A DNA stretch of 64,000 bases from Tritrichomonas musculus (GCA_039105265.1 JAPFFF010000061.1:558001-622000), one strand, 5' to 3'; positions 49,333 to 57,977 are shown, counted from the first letter of the stretch. Numbers and translations are program-made. The notes: generated from the sequence alone by a model not told the origin.

Positions 49333-49373
49333 TTCCTTTTCAATAAAAATCACTTAATAACATTCTCTTTTAC

Positions 49374-49712
49374 TCATTTCAACAAAGGAATATCAAATCT
49401 TCCTGGATTAGTTGATGGCCCTGCAATTTGCTGAGACCAACTATTATTTGTCTTTCTTATACCTGCGCCATTTACTCCCAAAGACTTTCCTTCGAAAGGC
49501 CCTGCCAAAGGCAGCGATTTATTCCCAGCAAATTTTCCAGCATAATCGCCTATTTTATTGATTACATTTCCTACAGGTCCGCCTATCGCCCCGCCTAGTA
49601 CTGGAGCGACTTTTGACACAATTTCAGCACCTTTTTTCAGTACCGGTAATGCTTTTCCGATTACGTTTTTTGCTCCGTTAATGATGTTTTTAAACCAACT
49701 TCCGAATGCCAT
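49374..49712 (-). CDS. Amphipathic peptide, relative of the MGIGIFKK family (element E)
   Basis: 112 residues from MAFGSWFKNIINGAKNVIGK. The N-terminal amphipathic Lys-containing helix and the Gly/Val/Pro-rich segment GAEIVSKVAPVLGGAIGGPV parallel the B and F peptides; the C-terminal extension (GPFEGKSLGVNGAGIRKTNN) is specific to E. It diverges from the capsid gene, as in B. The start shares CATTTCCTTTTCA-type upstream sequence with the neighbouring minus-strand gene. A minor virion or membrane-active role is inferred. Confidence 0.6.
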   Translation of the reverse strand: MAFGSWFKNIINGAKNVIGKALPVLKKGAEIVSKVAPVLGGAIGGPVGNVINKIGDYAGKFAGNKSLPLAGPFEGKSLGVNGAGIRKTNNSWSQQIAGPSTNPGRFDIPLLK

Positions 49713-49782
49713 TTCCTTTTCAGTAAAATGTTCATATAACAAACTTTACAACTCCTTTATTGTCATTTTTATATTAAATCAA

Positions 49783-51672
49783 ATGACCTACTACAACGCA
49801 CAGACCAAAAATTTAGGAAATGATGAAGGCGATGTTCTCTCATTTTTCCAGTCCAAATTACGAAATCTCATTCAAAGAAACGGAGGAGACAATACATTTT
49901 CTTTCGTTATGGAAGAGTTCAAAGACAAAGACGCCCCACTCCCAGTCGGCACAAAAACACGTATTAAATTATCTCATTCCGGCCATACAATCACTCAAAT
50001 TGAAAAGTCTTTTACCACAATTCTCCTTGACTTCATCATTAAATTGTCCCAACCTATTGACGTATCTGCAGACACAAACGGATTGATGAAAATGTTTGTC
50101 GGATTCAAGAATGCTGTAGAATTTTATGAAGATTGTCGCTTCTGGATAAATGATAAACTCTTAGGCGCATATCGACAAGACGAACTTCAAAGAGAATCTT
50201 TCGCCTATAACTCCATCAAACCTCGTGATGCAAAAGCAACATCAAAATATTCTCATTCAACTTGGGAAAATGTCAGTCAATTCTCCCCATCTGTTTGCGG
50301 TTGTTATGTCGATTTAAAGGATATTGCTGATGGACAACCACATAAATTTACCATTGAATTGACCATCCCATTTGTCGACCAACTGGCTCTTCAGGCATGG
50401 CAGTTATATCCAAACGCAATTTGTGGAGAGATAGAAGAAGAGGTCAAAACATCTTTACGCGCTCTTGTCTGGGCACAAATCAATCCAAATATCGTTAAGG
50501 AAACTCTACAATTTTTGGAAGACAAAGAAATTGCCGAAGAAATGCCTGCTGTCATCCCAATATCAAGAAAATTCACTCAAATAGGCCGTCCATCTGTCAT
50601 AGTGTCTCATTATTCTGCAAAACCAACTCCTTCCCAAAAACTTCATATCGAATACCAAAGATACAAAGGAGCAAATGTCTATGATGACGATGTTTTGGAA
50701 CATCCAATAATTGATTTCGGATATACTGACGAAGAATTTACAAAATATGGAGTTTCAAGAGATGATGTCAATAAAAGAGAATTTGCAGAATTAATCGCAG
50801 CAGCTAATCCAGACAAACCATTGGATCCAGGAGATACTGTCAAAATTATCAAAAGTGAATTGAAAGGCGCCTTACTCGCCACAACAAAATCGGACAATAT
50901 TAACCTCAAAACAGAGAAAATTACTTTGGATGTCCTTGGAGGAACTATTCAATTAGGTCGTTCAAATTTGGCAGGTTTTGGTCTCAAACCCGATGTTTAT
51001 CAAGGACTTGTCAGAGAATTACAGACTCCTTTATTGATTCCATCTCAGGAACTTACAAGAGAAATTTTCGAAGGAACTGCCAAAGTAAATGGTCTCGAAA
51101 TCAGTAAGTCAATTCCATTGAGAAATGCGACAAATATCACGATGATGTTTCCAAAATCTCCTGCTGACATTACTTGTTTCGACAATATTATGTATCAAAA
51201 TGTCCAGCTTGTAGTCAATAAAAGAACATATCCAGACACAGAATTTGCCAATTCTTGTGCTGCAAGATTTTATCAACATCAGCTTATCACAAACGAACTA
51301 GATGGAGCCTTAGAAGCCACACAAGAATTTGAAGACTCTTTCACACAGCCATTAAACGACCCAGCAACAGGAAAACGATATACAAATTGCCGCTCAGACG
51401 GAACATCTTTTGGCATAAATTTCCAACTCGAAAGGAGCAATGCTGGTTATGTATTTGACGGAATAGATACTGGAAGTACTTCAATAACCGTCACGTTCAG
51501 AGGTCAGCCAATGTATCGTGGCGATGATGACACATACTTTATTCCCGACCCAGAATATCCCAACATGCATCCTCCGTCACCAGAAGCCTGGGTCTGTTCT
51601 GATACATATTTCACTTGGAGCGTTAATGGAGTCGAATATTATCAGACTGGCGTACCACAAGGCTACGAATAA
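49783..51672 (+). CDS. Predicted major capsid protein (element E)
   Basis: 629 residues from MTYYNAQTKNLGNDEGDVLS; the start is chosen because coding homology to B and F begins here. Shared blocks: TFSFVMEEFKDKDAPLPVGT (B: SFSFRTVDCHDQPAPF), LSHSGHTITQIEKSFTTILL, STWENVSQFSPSVCGCYVDL, LTIPFVDQLALQAWQLYPNA, LVWAQINPNIVKETLQFLED and, in the second half, TGKRYTNCRSDGTSFGIN and ERSNAGYVFDGIDTG. It lacks the PSPEPT linker. Much diverged from B and F, but clearly the same protein; a double-jelly-roll fold is inferred. Confidence 0.75.
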   Translation: MTYYNAQTKNLGNDEGDVLSFFQSKLRNLIQRNGGDNTFSFVMEEFKDKDAPLPVGTKTRIKLSHSGHTITQIEKSFTTILLDFIIKLSQPIDVSADTNGLMKMFVGFKNAVEFYEDCRFWINDKLLGAYRQDELQRESFAYNSIKPRDAKATSKYSHSTWENVSQFSPSVCGCYVDLKDIADGQPHKFTIELTIPFVDQLALQAWQLYPNAICGEIEEEVKTSLRALVWAQINPNIVKETLQFLEDKEIAEEMPAVIPISRKFTQIGRPSVIVSHYSAKPTPSQKLHIEYQRYKGANVYDDDVLEHPIIDFGYTDEEFTKYGVSRDDVNKREFAELIAAANPDKPLDPGDTVKIIKSELKGALLATTKSDNINLKTEKITLDVLGGTIQLGRSNLAGFGLKPDVYQGLVRELQTPLLIPSQELTREIFEGTAKVNGLEISKSIPLRNATNITMMFPKSPADITCFDNIMYQNVQLVVNKRTYPDTEFANSCAARFYQHQLITNELDGALEATQEFEDSFTQPLNDPATGKRYTNCRSDGTSFGINFQLERSNAGYVFDGIDTGSTSITVTFRGQPMYRGDDDTYFIPDPEYPNMHPPSPEAWVCSDTYFTWSVNGVEYYQTGVPQGYE

Positions 51673-51770
51673 ATATGAGTACCAGCAGGAAAAGAGTAAA
51701 AAACAGTAAAAAAATATTTTTTTGCACATCCTCAATACTTGCGCATGCTCAGTAAAGAGTCATAAACGAC

Positions 51771-52103
51771 TCAATACTCTAACTTCAAGAAAACAGTGAA
51801 ATTGTCAGGCTTTATTTCGTTTCCTTCTGCGTCTGTAAACCATATCCTAAACTCTCTTTTTGTCCCGACAAATTCGTATTTCCTATTGTCGTCCGGAGGA
51901 GTCAAATTAGCGTACCAGACAAGAGAATCTTCGTACTCATCTCTTTGAATAAATGAGGCGTGCATTTCTGTTTCTCCGTCCAGATATCCATTACAGGTGG
52001 CTCGACAAAATTGGAAAGAAATATATCGTTTATTCAATGAATTTGTGAATTCTGAGGGCAAAATATTGTTGTATTTCTTGGTAATGAAGTATGTCTTGGG
52101 CAT
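51771..52103 (-). CDS. Small jelly-roll-like protein (element E)
   Basis: 110 residues: KTYFITKKYNNILPSEFTNS, LNKRYISFQFCRATCNGYLD, MHASFIQRDEYEDSLVWYAN, then KYEFVGTKREFRIWFTDAEG and PDNFTVFLKLEY. The pattern matches B 14695-15075 and F 60274-60606 from end to end. Divergent from the fibre gene with only 14 bp between starts, so the two share a T-rich promoter stretch. A minor capsid role is inferred. Confidence 0.6.
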   Translation of the reverse strand: MPKTYFITKKYNNILPSEFTNSLNKRYISFQFCRATCNGYLDGETEMHASFIQRDEYEDSLVWYANLTPPDDNRKYEFVGTKREFRIWFTDAEGNEIKPDNFTVFLKLEY

Positions 52104-52117
52104 TTATTTATTTTAAA

Positions 52118-52993
52118 ATGACTGCAATACTGACTAAACAGAACGCTTTAGATGGTGCATTTATAGGTGGTTCAAAGAATCCTTCCTCAATAAACTGTGA
52201 TGAAATAAGCGCCAAAACAGCTGATATCGAACAAGATTTGACCGTTGGAGAAGATATAAATTTGGGAGGAATCTCTCTGAGATCTCAGCTCATCAATCAT
52301 GAAGAACGAATAACGTCTTTGGAAATGTCCCCCGGCTCAGTTAATGAATTATCATATGAAGATGGTCTTGACGCCTATTCCCTTGATTTAAACTCCTTGT
52401 TGAAAGCAGAAAATGACGAATACAATATTCTGGAAATCAAAATAGATATACCGTCTGACTATTCAGGAAATATTTTTACAATAAACTGTTCAACGTTTGG
52501 GGAAGCAAAAATAGACACAAAAACAGGCAAATTTACGAATCCCAAAATCGACTCAAATAACGCAATTTCCTATATTGAAAACGAATTATCCGCCCGAATT
52601 TATATGAGTAAGGAATCTCTTGATAATCCTTTTGACCTCTTTACTTCTGGTTTCATGAAAATAAACTTTACAGGAAAGGTTAAGCAATATATTTCAAACA
52701 AGGAATCTAACCTCATAAATATCAAATGTAATAATGTCGATGCAGAAAATTGTCTCAAACTTTATACTTCTCCTTTACCGAATTTCTATGAGATGAAGTC
52801 ATTTGGGACCACAGAAAATGAGCAATATTATTATGCTGATTGGGGCTATATTCCCGGAACAGAAGAATTTGATAAGCTCTTAGATGGACAAACTTTTGAG
52901 TTCCATGATGAGGTATTTGGTACAGATTTCAAACTCACAAAGCAAAATAATGAATGGGTCGGTAATAATTTGTCATACAATATTCCTGGCTAG
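52118..52993 (+). CDS. Fibre-like protein (element E)
   Basis: 291 residues from MTAILTKQNALDGAFIGGSK. A short N-terminal anchor, a helical connector (LRSQLINHEERITSLEMS), then beta-rich segments (YNILEIKIDIPSDYSGNIFT; DWGYIPGTEEFDKLLDGQTF; FKLTKQNNEWVGNNLSYN). It lacks the YALKSDIP repeats of A and B but shares the small-anchor, connector, beta-domain plan. Its stop overlaps the proposed tip of F, so the true C-terminus in E is uncertain. Confidence 0.5.
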   Translation: MTAILTKQNALDGAFIGGSKNPSSINCDEISAKTADIEQDLTVGEDINLGGISLRSQLINHEERITSLEMSPGSVNELSYEDGLDAYSLDLNSLLKAENDEYNILEIKIDIPSDYSGNIFTINCSTFGEAKIDTKTGKFTNPKIDSNNAISYIENELSARIYMSKESLDNPFDLFTSGFMKINFTGKVKQYISNKESNLINIKCNNVDAENCLKLYTSPLPNFYEMKSFGTTENEQYYYADWGYIPGTEEFDKLLDGQTFEFHDEVFGTDFKLTKQNNEWVGNNLSYNIPG

Positions 52994-53396
52994 TAGTGAT
53001 AGTGTATCAATAATCGGGACCAGATAAATCCCACCCAAAAACGCCTTTAAATGGCCCATATTTGGGCCCCATAAATTCCAAAAAAGGCCTATATTTGGGT
53101 CAATATTCAAAATCCACATACTGCATACCTCCCCAAAACGCTTATAAAACGCCCATATTCGGGCCCATACAAATTCCAAAAATAGGCCGCATATGGCCCA
53201 CCTATAGCCCACCTATGGACCACCTATGGGACCACCTATGGAACAGACCGATGGGACCACCTATGTAACGTTCCGATGGCGACACAGACCGATGGGACAG
53301 ACCATAACAGCCAAAAATATTCCATATTTGGGGACTCAGATGATTTTGGGAAAACCTATTTTTATATTTGAATATTGATTTTTTATCGCATCCCAA
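52994..53396. repeat. Repeat-rich left end of element F
   Basis: About 400 bases without a gene. A unit of about 50 bases with palindromic GGCCCA-TATT-TGGGCC (53053-53068) recurs as GCCCATATTCGGGCCCATAC (53151 on). CCACCTATGGGA-type units of 12-14 bases repeat from 53197 to about 53300, interspersed with ACAGACCGATGGGAC. It differs completely in sequence from the B terminal repeat, so F is a distinct lineage. Confidence 0.6.
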
Positions 53397-53876
53397 ATGG
53401 AAGCCACTCCAAACCACCTCAATGTCTACGAATACATCAACACACTAGTAGCCATATCGCCAAAGCCTGATGAATTTGCACAATGCAATTTCGCGATATT
53501 ATGTGACAAGTTCCCATTCAACTTGAAGAACTCATTGTACCTCGCGAGGGTCCTATATGTATCGCTCCAGAATGATACTGAAACCATTAGATTCTACCCT
53601 AATAAGCTCAAGGAGATGAGCCTCGAATTTGTCAAATTGACATCCAATAGTAGACGCAAATTGAGTGTCAACATGCAGGAGTTCTTCGTAAATGGGAATA
53701 CCGAAAAGCACGAATACAAGGAATGCCCGTATTACAACTACTCGATTGAGAGAACCAATATAAATACCAAGGATCTCATTGCCAAATTACGTGAAAAATA
53801 CGATATTGCAGAACCTGATGTATTCATCGGCAAGCATCAGGATTTGGTATTGGATGCTGACCCAGAGTTTGCCTAA
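53397..53876 (+). CDS. Conserved 152-aa-family protein (element F)
   Basis: 159 residues: HLNVYEYINTLVAISPKPDE, QCNFAILCDKFPFNLKNSLY, RVLYVSLQND, IRFYPNKLKEMSLEFVKLTS, RRKLSVNMQEFFVNGNTEKH and AEPDVFIGKHQDLVLDADP. Collinear with A, B and D. It converges with the ATPase; three bases overlap. The function is unknown. Confidence 0.65.
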   Translation: MEATPNHLNVYEYINTLVAISPKPDEFAQCNFAILCDKFPFNLKNSLYLARVLYVSLQNDTETIRFYPNKLKEMSLEFVKLTSNSRRKLSVNMQEFFVNGNTEKHEYKECPYYNYSIERTNINTKDLIAKLREKYDIAEPDVFIGKHQDLVLDADPEFA

Positions 53877-54799
53877 ACCTTTGAGTACACCACTTGCATA
53901 TCATGTTCAACTGTGTTCACCAATATGAAATCATGTCCAGATAAGGTCCTATATTTTTGCCACAACTCCTCGAACTCACAAGGTATGCTCACCTGCTGAT
54001 ATATATAATTGAGTTTCTGTCGTGAGAACCCATTGAATATGAAGAATGATGTGCAGTTATTTTTGTAATCGGTTGGCACCCCCTTGAAGAACTGGATATT
54101 GATGTATACGATTGAGTTCTTATGACGCAACTGGGTGATATAGTTTGTGAAGTATGATGATTTCAATAGCTTACTCTTAATGAAGTCCTCACACAGGATT
54201 ATGGTGTTGAGTGGTACATTGGGTTTCCCGAGTTTGCTGATATGGAGGAACTCAAACATCTGTTGCAGCTTGGACTCGTCGATTGTAGCCTTCCCAACTG
54301 TGCTATATTTAGCGTACAACTCCTTCCATAGATCGAGCTCCTTCAAATACCGTTCAGCATTACTATCAGCGACGACCTCAATGGGCAGGTTGATGAGCTC
54401 GCGTTGAGATTCAAATGTGGAATCATTTATAATACCGTTCTTACTCACATACACGATCAGGTGGAACCCCCCATTATTGAGTCTACTCATTTGAATGATA
54501 TCGCGAATTACTGTATGGCTCTTGCCTTTGCCTTGTGATGCCACCAGTATGTTCAAAGTATTGTACCACGCATAGATCCCATTAGCGATTGGCCTTATGG
54601 ATGCATTCGTGATTTTATCCCTATTCTTGGAATAGGCCTCACTCATAGCCGCATCAACATCGAATCTCTTGGATACCGGTTGCTGCTTCTGGTACCTATC
54701 GAATGTATCAAAATCAATTGGATCCTCACTGGAACTGTCTGATAATTCAATAGATGTATAGTCGAAAAGGGTTGGTTGTAGGCGCTTGTAATATAACAT
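53873..54799 (-). CDS. A32/FtsK-like packaging ATPase (element F)
   Basis: 308 residues. Walker A ASQGKGKSH (YNTLNILVASQGKGKSHTVI), Walker B-like NTIILCEDF, YITQLRHKNSIVYINIQFF and SFFIFNGFSRQKLNYIYQQ. The acidic N-terminus (LSDSSSEDPIDFDTF) is typical of the family here. TATTTTTG lies six bases upstream of the start (54805-54812, minus strand). The frame looks whole. Confidence 0.85.
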   Translation of the reverse strand: MLYYKRLQPTLFDYTSIELSDSSSEDPIDFDTFDRYQKQQPVSKRFDVDAAMSEAYSKNRDKITNASIRPIANGIYAWYNTLNILVASQGKGKSHTVIRDIIQMSRLNNGGFHLIVYVSKNGIINDSTFESQRELINLPIEVVADSNAERYLKELDLWKELYAKYSTVGKATIDESKLQQMFEFLHISKLGKPNVPLNTIILCEDFIKSKLLKSSYFTNYITQLRHKNSIVYINIQFFKGVPTDYKNNCTSFFIFNGFSRQKLNYIYQQVSIPCEFEELWQKYRTLSGHDFILVNTVEHDMQVVYSKV

Positions 54800-54804
54800 T
54801 TAAT

Positions 54805-54812
54805 CAAAAATA
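54805..54812 (-). promoter_or_regulatory. TATTTTTG motif upstream of the F ATPase
   Basis: The motif reads TATTTTTG on the minus strand and ends six bases before the ATPase start codon. A hairpin (AGCTTTT/AAAAGCT, 54815-54833) lies directly upstream. Confidence 0.6.
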
Positions 54813-54833
54813 AAGCTTTTATGCGAAAAGCTC

Positions 54834-54855
54834 TAAGTGGCGATGATGCCACTTA
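54834..54855. repeat. Hairpin TAAGTGGC/GCCACTTA after the membrane-peptide gene
   Basis: Perfect eight-base arms with a six-base loop. The right arm holds the stop codon of the minus-strand membrane-peptide gene. It stands next to a second hairpin at 54815-54833 and could be a transcript-end signal. Confidence 0.65.
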
Positions 54856-55002
54856 CGCATATAGTGTGCGCCTCAGCTCATCAGTCAGCTCAGGTGGTTC
54901 ATCTTCAGCTGTAAGCGATACTAGTAATAGCAGTTCAACTACATTGGTCACCAATATCAATCCCAATAGTATATTCATAATGATTTCACTAGCGCTGGAC
55001 AT
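54853..55002 (-). CDS. Short single-span membrane peptide (element F)
   Basis: 49 residues: MSSASEIIMNILLGLILVTN, continued hydrophobic to VVELLLLVSL, then the tail EDEPPELTDELRRTLYA, matching B (EDEPPKLTEEMRSKLYS). It lies between the SSEND-family gene and the ATPase. One membrane pass is evident; role unknown. Confidence 0.65.
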   Translation of the reverse strand: MSSASEIIMNILLGLILVTNVVELLLLVSLTAEDEPPELTDELRRTLYA

Positions 55003-55012
55003 TTATGCAAAT

Positions 55013-55639
55013 TTAAATACAAATTTTGAGTGATATCGAGTGCCTTATGAGCTCGGTCCATACATGGTTATATCCATATTTCAACTCATTGGATACCCCG
55101 TTTTTGGACACCAATATCTTATCGATTTTCATGTACTTCGAGTTTGAAACACAACCAGTGCACCCACTGTCCTCATTGATGACCAGCTCAACCTTGTCAG
55201 CCTTAGTGAGTATCTTAATGAGCTCCATCAGTGTATTGCTATGACACACAAGATAGTTGTTCATCCTCAGTGGATTGGTCTCATAGATATTCAGCAATAT
55301 CTCGAGGAATTTATTTTTGGTACCCAAGTCGTCAGTGTCGAGGTCTAATGAACGATCGGTCGGTGGACTGTTTATTGGAGCAACTGATGGATATGGACCA
55401 GTTGTCGAGGCTGTAGTAAAATTTGCATCCTGTGTGCCATTTTGCGTGTATACCCCTTCGGGGTTTAGACCTTTAGTATATCCCATTTGGGGTTGCATCT
55501 GTGGGACTTGGGGGTATGATACCGGTTGAACTGGTGGAGGTCTATTCGCGGCGATCTTAATATTCACATTCTGCTCCTGCTTAACACTTGCATCATTCTC
55601 ACTTGATAGAATTCTAGCCTTATGGAGAGACATTTCCAA
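55013..55639 (-). CDS. SSENDASVKQ-family protein (element F)
   Basis: 208 residues, the best-preserved copy. N-terminal KARILSSENDASVKQEQNVN, a Pro/Gln/Tyr-rich middle (PPPVQPVSYPQVPQMQPQMG), and the C-terminal domain LGTKNKFLEILLNIYETNPL, LVCHSNTLMELIKILTKADK, EDSGCTGCVSNSKYMKIDKI and HVWTELIRHSISLKICI. TATTTTTG precedes the start (55644-55651, minus). A CCCC-TTC-GGGG hairpin in the middle encodes NPEG. The function is unknown; the conserved CxGC may bind metal. Confidence 0.7.
   Translation of the reverse strand: MEMSLHKARILSSENDASVKQEQNVNIKIAANRPPPVQPVSYPQVPQMQPQMGYTKGLNPEGVYTQNGTQDANFTTASTTGPYPSVAPINSPPTDRSLDLDTDDLGTKNKFLEILLNIYETNPLRMNNYLVCHSNTLMELIKILTKADKVELVINEDSGCTGCVSNSKYMKIDKILVSKNGVSNELKYGYNHVWTELIRHSISLKICI
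55452..55464. repeat. ACCCC-TTC-GGGGT hairpin in the SSEND-family gene
   Basis: A perfect five-base-arm hairpin, identical in core to the one inside the B integrase (15895-15905), here in another gene and another element. Confidence 0.65.
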
Positions 55640-55675
55640 AGTGCAAAAATATTTTTACCACTAATGCCATATTTC

Positions 55676-57628
55676 TTATGCCATTTCTGGATCAACTTGT
55701 GAGCCAGCTGGTGATTCATCATCGATATATTCAAGACCATCGAGTGAGAGCTTGAAGTAGGTGTCTCTGCATAAACAGAGTTGTACAGGTGGTGGTCTAA
55801 CAATAGCTCCACTTGGTTCGATAATCTTGTAATATGTATCATTATCACCAGTGAATATTGGTTGACCATTGACTTGAATTTGGATATTGCCTTTGCCACC
55901 ATCTAAGCCATCATAACAGTATCCAGCAGATGCACGTTCTGTTTGGACATTGAATACAAATGATGTGGCATCACTCAATGTATTGCGATATCGGACACCA
56001 TTTTCATCGTTCTTGGGCATGGTGAAGCTATCTTCGAATTCCTTTGAACATTGGAGTGTGATACCATCGAGGTCTCCAGCTGTTAATTGGCTTTCGAAGA
56101 ATCTGGCGCCAATGGTACTGACATTCTCATCTGGGAAGTTCTTACCACCAATATTCAAAAAGCAGTTTTGGTAAACAGGATTCTCAAATACAGTCAAATC
56201 ATTGTGATGCTTGGGGAACAACAATGACATGCTTGTGACATTGATTAATGGGATATTCAATGTAGACTTGATTCCGTTAGCGGCAGCTGCAATTGGGAAT
56301 GCATGGTAATCTACCTTTTGAGATGGGATTACTAGGCCTTCACGTAATATGGATTCAATGCTTGCACGAGTGGCTTCACAAACACCATATCCTTGCATGT
56401 TGGACTTACAGAGAGTGATGGTCATTCGGTTAACAGTGAGTGTTGCTGGTTGTGATGAGTAATGAGCACTCATCAATTTATTAGCTTCGGTTTTAGATAC
56501 GAAATTGACGTAGACATGACCTGCATGTGATGGTTGAGGTAATTTACCATGTTCTTTGGTATAATGAGCTTGGCAAATTGCTTTATTATCATCAGTCTTT
56601 TCAATTCCAAGTTCAGTAAACTCTTCATCTGTAAATGCAAAGATTAATGAACAATTTTCAATCAGATCATCGAAATCACCTCCAGATGCAGATACGTATT
56701 GTTCTCTAACTTCATACTTCAATTGATATTTAGTTGGTGTTGGTTCGGGAGATGGTGGATTTGGATTATCACCAGGTCCTGGGATGATAGCCTCATTACC
56801 GATTTGAGTGAATTGATGCTTGAGATGTCCATGAGCTTTGATTTGTTTGAGTTTATCGAGTTCCTCTGGGGATACGGTATCATTATCTTCTAGGAATGCC
56901 TTGGCTTCAGCAACCGTGTATGGGTCAATGGCAGCCCAAACAAGACCAGCTGGACTGACTTGGAATCTAATGGATAAATCACCAATGATTCCATTAGGGA
57001 ATAAGTCGAATGCCTGTAATGCAAGCAAGTCATCAAATGGTACATTCAAGTCGAATTCGGTTGTGGTCTTACCACCATCCTTGAAGCTATTGAGATTAAC
57101 GTATGAACCAGCATGAGTTTGACTGTAATTGCTGATGTTCTCCCATAAGCTGTGAACGAATCTGCGGCGCATCTTCTCAGTCTCTGGTTTCAAAACCGAG
57201 TATAGGAAGCCCTCGCGAATGCATTCATTTTGCTGATATCCGACATTGACATTGTTATGGAGAATCTCGAGCCTGTCGAATAATTGGTTCGAGGACTTAA
57301 ATCCAACAAACAGTTTATAGAAGTTATTTGGATCATTGATCTCTTGCAATTTGGCCAAATCGGTGTTCAATTGCAAATCGAGTTTGATGTGGAATGTGAG
57401 GAAGCCTTTGTCGATATCGCTAATGAAGTGGTCGGGGTGAGTTAATGAAATCTGTGAGTACTGGCCTTGGTGAAATGGGGCTGGCTGGTCATGGCAATCG
57501 ACAGTTCTAAATGAGAAGCTTCTGGTACCGTCATTCACATTGATGATATTTCTCATCTTCTGGAATGTGTCATTGACATTCCCAACCTCGTATTTCAAAT
57601 TGTGAGCTCTTTCGTTCCTGTATCTCAT
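55676..57628 (-). CDS. Predicted major capsid protein (element F)
   Basis: 650 residues from MRYRNERAHNLKYEVGNVND; a longer in-frame start lies 30 bases upstream, but the B homologue begins here. Very close to B: DGTRSFSFRTVDCHDQPAPF, SQISLTHPDHFISD, LNVPFDDLLALQAFDLFPNG, LNIPLINVTSMSLLFPKHHN and TERASAGYCYDGLDGG. The linker is short (NPNPPSPEPTPT). Its strand relative to the integrase is opposite to B. Double-jelly-roll capsid role inferred. Confidence 0.82.
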   Translation of the reverse strand: MRYRNERAHNLKYEVGNVNDTFQKMRNIINVNDGTRSFSFRTVDCHDQPAPFHQGQYSQISLTHPDHFISDIDKGFLTFHIKLDLQLNTDLAKLQEINDPNNFYKLFVGFKSSNQLFDRLEILHNNVNVGYQQNECIREGFLYSVLKPETEKMRRRFVHSLWENISNYSQTHAGSYVNLNSFKDGGKTTTEFDLNVPFDDLLALQAFDLFPNGIIGDLSIRFQVSPAGLVWAAIDPYTVAEAKAFLEDNDTVSPEELDKLKQIKAHGHLKHQFTQIGNEAIIPGPGDNPNPPSPEPTPTKYQLKYEVREQYVSASGGDFDDLIENCSLIFAFTDEEFTELGIEKTDDNKAICQAHYTKEHGKLPQPSHAGHVYVNFVSKTEANKLMSAHYSSQPATLTVNRMTITLCKSNMQGYGVCEATRASIESILREGLVIPSQKVDYHAFPIAAAANGIKSTLNIPLINVTSMSLLFPKHHNDLTVFENPVYQNCFLNIGGKNFPDENVSTIGARFFESQLTAGDLDGITLQCSKEFEDSFTMPKNDENGVRYRNTLSDATSFVFNVQTERASAGYCYDGLDGGKGNIQIQVNGQPIFTGDNDTYYKIIEPSGAIVRPPPVQLCLCRDTYFKLSLDGLEYIDDESPAGSQVDPEMA

Positions 57629-57675
57629 TTTGTATCTTGGAAAAAAGCTTGAAATCACATTTTTGTATATACCAA

Positions 57676-57927
57676 ATGGGTATTGGCATCTTCAAGAAGA
57701 TTAAGAACGCTTTCAAGAACGTCGGCAGTAAGCTCAAGAATGCAGCTCAAACTGTTATCCGCAACATCCCAAGGGCAGTTGATATTGGTAAGGGGATCAT
57801 CAATAGGATCAAGCCAATCGCCGACTTCATACCAGGTGTTGGACCAGTTGTAGACACCATCAGCACTGGACTCAATTACGTAAGCAAAGCTAATGATATA
57901 GGCAAATCCATACTGGACAAGGTTTGA
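57676..57927 (+). CDS. Small amphipathic peptide, MGIGIFKK family (element F)
   Basis: 83 residues: MGIGIFKKIKNAFKNVGSKL, then a basic helix and the hydrophobic/Gly/Pro part IADFIPGVGPVVDTISTGLN. A glycine at position 2 could allow N-myristoylation, which is only a possibility. Divergent from the capsid gene with a CATTTTTGTATAT stretch before the start. Confidence 0.65.
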   Translation: MGIGIFKKIKNAFKNVGSKLKNAAQTVIRNIPRAVDIGKGIINRIKPIADFIPGVGPVVDTISTGLNYVSKANDIGKSILDKV

Positions 57928-57958
57928 TCATCATAGAATATCCACATACATATGAATA

Positions 57959-57966
57959 TATTTTTG
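57959..57966 (+). promoter_or_regulatory. TATTTTTG motif upstream of the 57978 gene
   Basis: TATTTTTG ends 11 bases before the ATG at 57978, and it supports that start over an upstream in-frame alternative. Confidence 0.6.
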
Positions 57967-57977
57967 TCCGTTTTGAA

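Larger units (their letters stand above)
45138..52991. mobile_element. Divergent capsid-bearing Polinton-like element E (left part)
   Basis: Starts at AGTAGTATACGTTTGCGG inside a D gene. Visible parts: an unidentified 176-aa gene, a large DxNGD-motif gene, packaging ATPase, SEEFxLYYQK-family gene, amphipathic peptide, predicted major capsid protein, small jelly-roll-like protein and a fibre gene. All are homologous to A/B/F genes but far more diverged from them than those are from each other. No PolB or integrase is seen in the exposed part. The right end is not found; F probably sits inside it. It looks nearly whole in the visible part, with about one break. Confidence 0.7.

Noticed and set aside
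52992-53002. Certain left end of element F at AGTAGTGATAG
   Set aside because: Kept only as tentative: the motif departs from AGTAGTATA after the sixth base and no duplication can be checked within the window.
53062-53417. Short frames on both strands in the repeat-rich region left of the F genes
   Set aside because: They are made by the GGCCCATA and CCACCTATGG repeats, have repeat-driven composition and no relative elsewhere in the window.
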